IMG/VR virus record: IMGVR_UViG_3300030085_003713
Span: 39,949 to 80,930 of that record
Source of the DNA: a virus
Length of the DNA stretch: 40,982 nt
Strand: one strand, 5' to 3'
The notes beneath the pieces are model-generated. The model searched no databases, was not told the origin of the DNA, and saw only the letters and a list, made by a program, of their open reading frames with translations. The first letter of the stretch is position 1. Each line of letters starts with the position of its first letter. A program made the position numbers and the translations under genes. Below are positions 15,984 to 22,138 of the stretch, one piece after another.

Positions 15984-16935
15984 CATAAACCTCACTTAAG
16001 TAGCAAGCTTCTTGTGTTCTAAAACTTTGTATGTGATTAGATAAGAAGCATCCCATGTTACAATATTGAAAATGATCACATGTTAAACACTGATATTGTT
16101 CAAACCATTCTTCTTCCATTGCAACTTTTTTAACATTAGGTTTTTTAAAACCTTTTAATAATATTGTACAAGCGCCTTTAGATCCGTTTGGCATTATAGT
16201 TATAGTGTCCATACAAGACATTTTCTTTTTCATTTTGTTTTTCATTTCAGAGAATGGTAAAACTTTAGGATATTTATCGAGCATATAAATCATAAAATCT
16301 CTAAGCATTACATCTGTTGGTAAGAACATATCCATATTCTTTTCAGGAGTATAGTAATCAAAGTATATACCAAATAAATCATATAGCGTATCAAAGAATG
16401 GAACATCATTATTCATAAACTTCTTAATACTAGGCTTAGTCATAATAACATTAACGCTTTTAATGTTATGTTTATATCGTTCTACATTTTCTCTGAATAT
16501 TTTAAAAGTATTTTTATTAAATCTTGCTGAAGGATCATAACTAGTTAGAAGCTTAATACCTGTTGCTGCTAATAGTTTATCAAGTCTACTAGTATTTGTA
16601 AACACAAAATTTGTAGTAAAACATAACTCTACATCATATCCTTCTTTTCTTGACCACTTGTTGATTTCATTGACTACATAATTATAATCGTAAAATACTT
16701 GGTCTGGTAAAGAATCAGCAAATACTTCTCCACCCATAAAGTGTACGCTATAACTTTTTTTATTAAGTCTTTTTATTTCTTGTTGTACAAGCTCTATCTT
16801 TTGTGTTATAGTATCGGTGCCTAATAAATCATTATGATCTTGGTTGCAAAATTTACAAGATAGATTGCAATACTCAAATAGTGTTACAATGATTTCTCCA
16901 ACATCTTGTCTTTTATTAACTTGATCTAAAATCAT
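15964..16935 (-). CDS. Radical SAM/SPASM-like enzyme
   Basis: 323 residues. CNLSCKFC (C23, C27, C30) and HFMGGE mark the radical SAM core. The C-terminus has MSCMDTI, GACTIL and CLTCDHFQYCNMGC plus a late Cys, a SPASM-like set. The start lies inside the end of an oxygenase gene (20-base overlap) and the end overlaps the next oxygenase. It heads the first radical SAM-oxygenase-oxygenase trio. Differences from its three array neighbours outside the motifs suggest different substrates or positions on one substrate. Confidence 0.88.
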   Translation of the reverse strand: MILDQVNKRQDVGEIIVTLFEYCNLSCKFCNQDHNDLLGTDTITQKIELVQQEIKRLNKKSYSVHFMGGEVFADSLPDQVFYDYNYVVNEINKWSRKEGYDVELCFTTNFVFTNTSRLDKLLAATGIKLLTSYDPSARFNKNTFKIFRENVERYKHNIKSVNVIMTKPSIKKFMNNDVPFFDTLYDLFGIYFDYYTPEKNMDMFLPTDVMLRDFMIYMLDKYPKVLPFSEMKNKMKKKMSCMDTITIMPNGSKGACTILLKGFKKPNVKKVAMEEEWFEQYQCLTCDHFQYCNMGCFLSNHIQSFRTQEACYLSEVYDVVHAN

Positions 16936-17467
16936 TTTTTAAAACCATATTACATACTAGACTAATTCTTGTTTCTTGGCCAAAGTGAGGAGTTACTTCA
17001 TGCCATACATAATAAGGTGCAACTATACATAAACCTGTTTTTGGTTTTATTTCGATAAAAGGTGAATTACAAAATGTTTTTTTATTTAAAAACCTTGGAT
17101 CGTATAATCTTAAATTTCCGCCATCTTCAGATTCATTCACATAATAAACCCCAAATGCATCTATATGATCATGTGTATGACATGATTTAAAATCACCATA
17201 TTTCATAGGATTAATTATATTAAGTGAATCTATATCATAGTTACTTGTTTCTGTATAACCTTCACATAATTTATTAAAGCCTTCTTCAAAATAACTTTTA
17301 ATAATTTTTAGATTATCGGTGCACCATAAATCAACATTATGGTCTGCAACTGGTTCTGGTGTGGAAGCAATAAGAGCTTTACATGTATCTAAAATGTCTT
17401 TATTAAATTCTTCAGTATTATCATATTGATGATACCATATAAAAGACGGCCAAGGGTCTAATATCAT
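16916..17467 (-). CDS. 2OG-Fe(II) oxygenase-like protein, HxH subfamily
   Basis: 183 residues. SCHTHDH (H97, H99, D100), GGNLRLYDPR, YYVWHEV (H156) and R167 follow the same TIGR02466-like layout as 15525-15983 and 21587-22138. The adjacent D100 could serve as iron ligand. It starts within the stop of the preceding unknown gene (ATGA) and overlaps the radical SAM gene downstream by 20 bases. Likely a protein or peptide hydroxylase; target unknown. Confidence 0.75.
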   Translation of the reverse strand: MILDPWPSFIWYHQYDNTEEFNKDILDTCKALIASTPEPVADHNVDLWCTDNLKIIKSYFEEGFNKLCEGYTETSNYDIDSLNIINPMKYGDFKSCHTHDHIDAFGVYYVNESEDGGNLRLYDPRFLNKKTFCNSPFIEIKPKTGLCIVAPYYVWHEVTPHFGQETRISLVCNMVLKNDFRSS

Positions 17468-18591
17468 AGTCTAAAGTTATTTAACTCCGCATTTGAAGTA
17501 TTCTTAAGTTTATAAAGATAATTTAAAAACAATACATTTACTTTTGTTCTGTCTTCAGCCTCGAAAACTGATGGTGCTTTATCTCTTAGTTCATTATTAA
17601 TAATACTATTAACTTGAGCCGAGTCCATTGTTTTTGTAGATCTATTAGCGTGTATAATATCCATAGCTGAGTCAGTAAGATTTTCTTCAAAGAAATTATT
17701 TGGATTATTAGCAGAGTCAAGTGTGACTGCATCCATTACAGATTTTCTGAGACCTGACCAACTAATATTATGTCCTGTGTGATCGATTCTTTGCATCCTA
17801 TCACTATCACTCAATAGCCAACGAGTTTTATCATTTGTATCTTTTAATGCAAAGATATCATCTTCAGCATTAACGTCACTATCTAAATCAAGTACAGTCT
17901 GTGCCCACCCTTTATAGATGTTATTAAATAAATGACCCTTTAAAAAATTTGCTTCTTCACTTACTTTATCTGCAACTAGTGAATACATTTTTGGTCCTAT
18001 AGCAGGATCAGCATCAGGCCCTCCGGCTAATCTATTTGCAATTAAAAATTCTATTGGTAATTGATTACGAATTTGAGATCTAAGTGTTGCGTAATCAGCC
18101 CATGGCAAATCAAGTGTAACGTTACCCCATTTAGTTATAAAATCAGATTTAGTTATCTTGCCTACAACAGCATTTAAACCTTGTGCTGCTTGATCATGCC
18201 AAGCATGAACATTAGAGCCAACTTGTAAACTGTTTTGAGCAAATGTATTATATACTTTCCAAGCTACATCTTGTGGTAAATTTTCATATATCAATTTTAA
18301 AAATTTTATAAACAGCTTATCATAATTTTCACGATTCAAACGAATAATTACTTTTTCTTTAGTTTTTAAAGCAGTAAAAAAATCTCTATCGTTATCATAT
18401 GGAGCGTCACTATCAGACCATAATTCTTCTAATGTATCTACATTATGCATCTGTGGTGGTCTATCACCCCAGACTGTATCAATTTCTTCTAAAAATACAG
18501 CAGATAATCTATCTGTTATAATTAGATTATCTACATTATTATCTAAGTCGAAATCGTATTTTGCATATACTTTATTAAATAATAAAAACAC
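17464..18591 (-). CDS. Hypothetical protein in tailoring array, unknown family
   Basis: 375 residues, starting with GTG at 18591 behind AGGA. I do not recognise a family. It has no Cys cluster, signal peptide or membrane segment; the composition is Asn-, Asp- and Leu-rich with a mostly helical look, and the phrases HAWHDQAAQGLNAVVGKITKSDF and LLSDSDRMQRIDHTGHN are Asp/Ser/Gly loops. It is placed between the candidate substrate and the first oxygenase, next to another unknown protein (18608-19447). It could be a substrate, a scaffold that binds the substrate, or a virion protein matured by the array. Confidence 0.75.
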   Translation of the reverse strand: MFLLFNKVYAKYDFDLDNNVDNLIITDRLSAVFLEEIDTVWGDRPPQMHNVDTLEELWSDSDAPYDNDRDFFTALKTKEKVIIRLNRENYDKLFIKFLKLIYENLPQDVAWKVYNTFAQNSLQVGSNVHAWHDQAAQGLNAVVGKITKSDFITKWGNVTLDLPWADYATLRSQIRNQLPIEFLIANRLAGGPDADPAIGPKMYSLVADKVSEEANFLKGHLFNNIYKGWAQTVLDLDSDVNAEDDIFALKDTNDKTRWLLSDSDRMQRIDHTGHNISWSGLRKSVMDAVTLDSANNPNNFFEENLTDSAMDIIHANRSTKTMDSAQVNSIINNELRDKAPSVFEAEDRTKVNVLFLNYLYKLKNTSNAELNNFRL

Positions 18592-18607
18592 TTTTTTATT
18601 CCTATCT

Positions 18608-19447
18608 TTAAAACGCGGTAGCTTCTATATCTTTTTCTATTGCTTCATTATAGCCTTTATAATCAATATATCCATTCGCAATACCAAATGTAAACAGAGA
18701 CATAAAATTATTTTCATGAATAAAATAATAATGTAGATTTTTCCCTTTAAACATATTTTCTTCAAACTGTTTTTTCATATAATATACTGGACATCCTTCA
18801 TATGTTAATATTAACTGAGTTTTTTCATATGCAAATAATTTAACATAATTTACACCTACATAATCATAATCATCTAATACATCAAATTCTTTTTCAGCAG
18901 GAAAAATAGAATTATTGTCTGAATCTTTTATAGAAACTACATTATAAACAGATCCTGACGCAATTGATATAATCCATTTTTTTATTACTTCTTCATTATT
19001 TTCAAGAAATATTTCTAGTTCATCATGATTAAAAATTTTTAAATTTGAATTTCCATCTAAATGTGAAGTCTCGTTGTTAGCTTCACTTTCGATAGCAGTT
19101 CCTGCGCTAGAATTTATGTTAGTAATATATACATTATCAAAATCACCTACAGGAGTTTCAAAACCAAGTTGAACTAGAAGATAATATAATATAGTTTTTT
19201 CTATATCTTCTAAATTAACAATTAATTTTGAATTCATATATGCTAAAACAAACTCTTCTTTTTCTTCATATGACAATTCATAAAAACCTGATAATTGTAC
19301 AGGTATATCTAAATTACTAATATAAGTTAATAATTTATTTCCTTTTAATGTACTGTTAGCATAATCTATGTTAAAAACGATACTATCATCATTAAAATAC
19401 TCCTTTAATTCCTCTATAGGAATAGGAGCCACTGTATCTTTAATCAT
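18608..19447 (-). CDS. Hypothetical protein in tailoring array, unknown family
   Basis: 279 residues, acidic, rich in Tyr, Phe, Asn and Glu, from an ATG at 19447 only three bases after the candidate substrate gene. No motif is recognised. The middle has a Ser/Asn-rich stretch (INSSAGTAIESEANNETSH), perhaps a linker between two domains; the C-terminal half is Tyr-rich (YVGVNYVKLFAYEKT, HYYFIHENNF). There is no Cys cluster and no membrane segment. Its base composition is more AT-rich than its neighbours. Function unknown. Confidence 0.72.
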   Translation of the reverse strand: MIKDTVAPIPIEELKEYFNDDSIVFNIDYANSTLKGNKLLTYISNLDIPVQLSGFYELSYEEKEEFVLAYMNSKLIVNLEDIEKTILYYLLVQLGFETPVGDFDNVYITNINSSAGTAIESEANNETSHLDGNSNLKIFNHDELEIFLENNEEVIKKWIISIASGSVYNVVSIKDSDNNSIFPAEKEFDVLDDYDYVGVNYVKLFAYEKTQLILTYEGCPVYYMKKQFEENMFKGKNLHYYFIHENNFMSLFTFGIANGYIDYKGYNEAIEKDIEATAF

Positions 19448-19450
19448 TTT

Positions 19451-20140
19451 TTATCTTCTTCCTCTTGAAAAATGACATGACGATGTAAAACAACTATAAT
19501 GACATAATGTTGCTTGCATATGTAATCCTATGTTTTCTATACTTTGATAGTTAGTCCTACATCTACTCATATAAGCTTCTAAATTACTTGAATTTAGTGT
19601 ATCTCCAGACTCAACACCAGTAGCTGCAGGTGTTGATATACTTTCTTGTGGGTATCTTATGGTTGGCGTCCAGTCTGATCCATCCCATGCATTATAACCT
19701 GTAAACTGACTATAATTAGATTGACCTTGCGAATTAGTAGTCATCCAAGTCTTACCGTAATTAGTAGTAAAGGGTCCTGTGGTATACTGTCTTGGATCAT
19801 TCGGATATTGATTGAATTGCTGATTCAATATATAATATCTACCAATTGCATTTCTCAAATGTGTCCATGATGAAGTAGCAGAAATCATTGCACTTCTAAC
19901 AGTTGATGCTGTAATTGTTCCTCCTACAGATCCTAAACTAGCGGCTGCTAAATATGAATTGGCTGGAGGTCCAGTAGTTCCACCGAAAAGACTACCGCCT
20001 CCATAGAACTGGTCTGGTGCTTGCGGAAAATGTCTATTTCCAGTATGATATACAATTGATCCTTTTGCATCAGCTGCAACTATATCTTCGAATCTTAGTA
20101 CTACATTATCTAAATCTACTGGATTAGTTAACGTAACCAT
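19451..20140 (-). CDS. Candidate substrate of the tailoring enzymes: Gly/Ser/Tyr-rich protein with Cys-rich C-terminus
   Basis: 229 residues, ATG at 20140 behind GGAG, with a late promoter 24 bases upstream that no other array gene matches at this spacing. Residues 1-40 look like an ordered leader-like or domain part (VVLRFEDIVAADAKGSIVYH). The rest is low in Lys and rich in Gly, Ser, Thr, Asn, Gln, Tyr and Trp. All four Cys are in the last 36 residues (194, 213, 217, 222) and the protein ends CHYSCFTSSCHFSRGRR. Immediately upstream and overlapping is a radical SAM/SPASM gene. A short Cys-rich tail next to a SPASM enzyme is the usual appearance of a RiPP-type precursor or of a protein matured at its end. 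Alternatively it is a minor virion protein. Function is inference. Confidence 0.75.
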   Translation of the reverse strand: MVTLTNPVDLDNVVLRFEDIVAADAKGSIVYHTGNRHFPQAPDQFYGGGSLFGGTTGPPANSYLAAASLGSVGGTITASTVRSAMISATSSWTHLRNAIGRYYILNQQFNQYPNDPRQYTTGPFTTNYGKTWMTTNSQGQSNYSQFTGYNAWDGSDWTPTIRYPQESISTPAATGVESGDTLNSSNLEAYMSRCRTNYQSIENIGLHMQATLCHYSCFTSSCHFSRGRR

Positions 20141-21149
20141 ATTTTACTCCATAATCTTTTACCTTATTTATATCTTTTAAATGCATCATTAGAGATTTTG
20201 GTGATGGACATATATCGTTCTCCCATGCTAATTGATGGCAATCTGACCCACATTCATCAAAAACAGGACATTCAAAACATAATGGATTTCTATTTAGCTC
20301 ATCTAAGATAACATTGCATCTTCCGTTGCATAACAATACTTCAGCAACTGATTGATCTATATGGCCGTAAGCATCTGTTGGAGCGGTATTGGGACATCCA
20401 GCAATAGAACCATCAGCATTTATTGTAAATAACTTTTGTTCACAATCTCTACACCATGTACCTGCATTAGGCATATTTTTTTCAAACTTTGCATATATAT
20501 TTTCCATAAAAGTGTGATGCACTTGTTTTCTATCACAAACTTTATGATATTTTAAAAACCATTCATCGAGTTGTTTGTTAGATGGCCATAATTTACCCTT
20601 TGCATTACCTGCTAATGTTATTCTTTCAAAGTCTACTTCTTGTATTCCTAGGCTTGCCATGTAATCTATAATTTCTTTTGGATCTGTATTTACGACATCC
20701 ATTGAAATACTAATCATGCATTTAACATGATAACCTCTTGCGACTAATGTTTGTACATTATTTTCCCATAATTCTTTTTGTTTATTATTGCCAAATCTAA
20801 TTGTTGGATCCCAAGATGTTCCAATAGTTTGAGCTAATACATCATCGAAGAAAGCTAGTTTTTCATCAGTTAATTTATATACAAGATTAGTTGTAATACC
20901 ATAATAACAATCTGTTAATTCTACAAACTTACGCATCGATGATATGGGCGCAAGCATAGGTTCACCACCATGAAACTCGCACCACACTGAATCAGCCTTA
21001 AGCTGATTAACCCATTTAGCAGTTTTTACTGGATTAAAATATATTTTTTTACCGTTTATACCTGAAGTAAAACAATGCTCACAATTGAGGTTGCAAGTCT
21101 CTGTTGTTTTCACATATACGATTAAGTGTTTCCCTGTCGCCAATTGCAT
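20124..21149 (-). CDS. Radical SAM/SPASM enzyme (sulfatase-maturase-like)
   Basis: 341 residues. CNLNCEHC (C19, C23, C26) and FHGGEP are the radical SAM signatures. Towards the C-terminus WCRDCEQK, AGCPNT, NGRC and CFECPVFDECGSDC, then DICPSPK, give a full SPASM-like set. It overlaps the cupin gene by 71 bases; a GTG at 21113 (VKTTETC) could also start it, and no ribosome site decides. Its last 17 bases contain the start of the candidate substrate gene, which places enzyme and substrate in coupled translation, as in many RiPP clusters. It is therefore the most likely modifier of that protein. Confidence 0.9.
   Translation of the reverse strand: MQLATGKHLIVYVKTTETCNLNCEHCFTSGINGKKIYFNPVKTAKWVNQLKADSVWCEFHGGEPMLAPISSMRKFVELTDCYYGITTNLVYKLTDEKLAFFDDVLAQTIGTSWDPTIRFGNNKQKELWENNVQTLVARGYHVKCMISISMDVVNTDPKEIIDYMASLGIQEVDFERITLAGNAKGKLWPSNKQLDEWFLKYHKVCDRKQVHHTFMENIYAKFEKNMPNAGTWCRDCEQKLFTINADGSIAGCPNTAPTDAYGHIDQSVAEVLLCNGRCNVILDELNRNPLCFECPVFDECGSDCHQLAWENDICPSPKSLMMHLKDINKVKDYGVKYGYVN
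20165..20172 (-). promoter_or_regulatory. T4-type late promoter, leftward
   Basis: Exact late octamer on the - strand, 24 bases before the ATG at 20140 and followed by a GGAG ribosome site. It lies inside the 3' end of the radical SAM gene and would give the candidate substrate gene its own late transcript. Confidence 0.65.
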
Positions 21150-21567
21150 GAGAAGCTATTAATGCCCTTTCATAATTCAGTGCTTTATGTTCTGTATCCT
21201 TAGGAATAGATAGTTTATCGCCTGGTTGTAAAATAACTTCCATACCATCTACCCACATAGATTTAGATCCTGCTTTACATTCGATGATTACATCTACTGG
21301 ATCTGTGTGTTGTTCAAACGTCGGGCCAAATTTAGGATTATAGAATAAATGTATTGTTCTATCATCCCAATTCCAATGTCTTTCCATTTGTTCTACTTTA
21401 ATAGTTACAAGGCCTTCTGCTAATAATCTATTTATATTTACTTGATATAAATAATAATCTGATTGATCAATATAGTGTTGTCTACCTTCCGCATCTATAT
21501 AAGAAACGTCGTGGTAATCAAAGCACTTTTTTGATTCTATAAAACTAAAAAATTGTTCGAATGTCAT
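21079..21567 (-). CDS. Cupin-like protein
   Basis: 162 residues. FEQHTDPVDVIIE, then GDKLSIPKDTEHKA reproduces the two cupin motifs: HxD and a Glu in the first, G-D-x-x-x-I-P-x-x-x-x-H in the second. The metal ligands H and D/E are present, so it may bind iron or another metal. Cupins in tailoring clusters act as oxygenases, epimerases or sensors. It is the first gene of the leftward array, with AGGA before its ATG at 21567 and only 19 bases from the divergent oxygenase gene. Its 3' end overlaps the radical SAM gene by 71 bases. Confidence 0.78.
   Translation of the reverse strand: MTFEQFFSFIESKKCFDYHDVSYIDAEGRQHYIDQSDYYLYQVNINRLLAEGLVTIKVEQMERHWNWDDRTIHLFYNPKFGPTFEQHTDPVDVIIECKAGSKSMWVDGMEVILQPGDKLSIPKDTEHKALNYERALIASHAIGDRETLNRICENNRDLQPQL
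21429..21436 (-). promoter_or_regulatory. Possible internal late promoter, leftward
   Basis: Exact late octamer on the - strand inside the cupin gene, nearly 300 bases before the radical SAM start at 21149. The distance is long and chance occurrence in AT-rich coding DNA is likely. Confidence 0.3.
21446..21453 (+). promoter_or_regulatory. Possible late promoter for the rightward oxygenase/PLOD pair
   Basis: Exact TATAAATA on the + strand within the cupin gene, 133 bases before the ATG at 21587. The gap between the divergent genes is only 19 bases, so a promoter for the rightward pair must lie inside the opposing gene; this is the only exact copy near enough. Confidence 0.45.
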
Positions 21568-21586
21568 TATATATCCTGAGGTAAAA

Positions 21587-22138
21587 ATGAAAATAAGTGA
21601 ATACTGGCCAACAAGTATTGGCCATGTAAATTTTGTAAATGAAAAATTATTAAATCATATTTTCGATAACTATAATTTTTCTGAATTAAAAGCTGATACG
21701 CATAATATCTTTGATAGCGATAAAAGTAAAGTAATGATCGAATTTCAAAAAACGGTTAAAACTCATTTATCATATTATATCAAATCTATTTATAATTGTA
21801 CACCTAAAAAATTAAAATTAAGAGGATGGCTAACAGGTAATATACAAGGTTATTCTATAATGGAGCATAATCACTCAGGAGCTGCGTTCACTGCTGTATA
21901 TTATGCATTAGCTGAAAGTAGAAATCAAGGTGGTGAAATACATTTTACTGACCCTAGATCAAATGCTAATAGAGGTTATCCAGCTCCGTATGATAGTATA
22001 TATAAGCCAGTAAAGCACGAACCTAGAACAGGTGATTTATTAATATTTCCTGGTTTTTTATATCACTATGTTTCTGCATATCATCAGAATAATAGAATCG
22101 GACTTACAATAGATGTATTTTTTGAGGGTAAACCATAA
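21587..22138 (+). CDS. 2OG-Fe(II) oxygenase-like protein, HxH subfamily (TIGR02466-like)
   Basis: 183 residues, ATG behind GAGG. EHNHSG (H94, H96), GGEIHFTDPRSNANRGYP, FPGFLYH (H160) and R170 match the layout of the oxygenases at 15525 and 16916; DPRSNANRG is nearly identical to the 15525 protein, showing a paralogous pair on opposite strands. Its stop and the PLOD-like start share a base (TAATG), so both enzymes are made together. A role in hydroxylating the same collagen-like or other fibre substrate is plausible. Confidence 0.8.
   Translation: MKISEYWPTSIGHVNFVNEKLLNHIFDNYNFSELKADTHNIFDSDKSKVMIEFQKTVKTHLSYYIKSIYNCTPKKLKLRGWLTGNIQGYSIMEHNHSGAAFTAVYYALAESRNQGGEIHFTDPRSNANRGYPAPYDSIYKPVKHEPRTGDLLIFPGFLYHYVSAYHQNNRIGLTIDVFFEGKP
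21787..21794 (-). promoter_or_regulatory. Possible late promoter for the leftward array
   Basis: Exact late octamer on the - strand inside the rightward oxygenase gene, 219 bases before the cupin ATG at 21567. It is the nearest exact copy that could drive the whole leftward array. Chance occurrence is possible. Confidence 0.4.
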
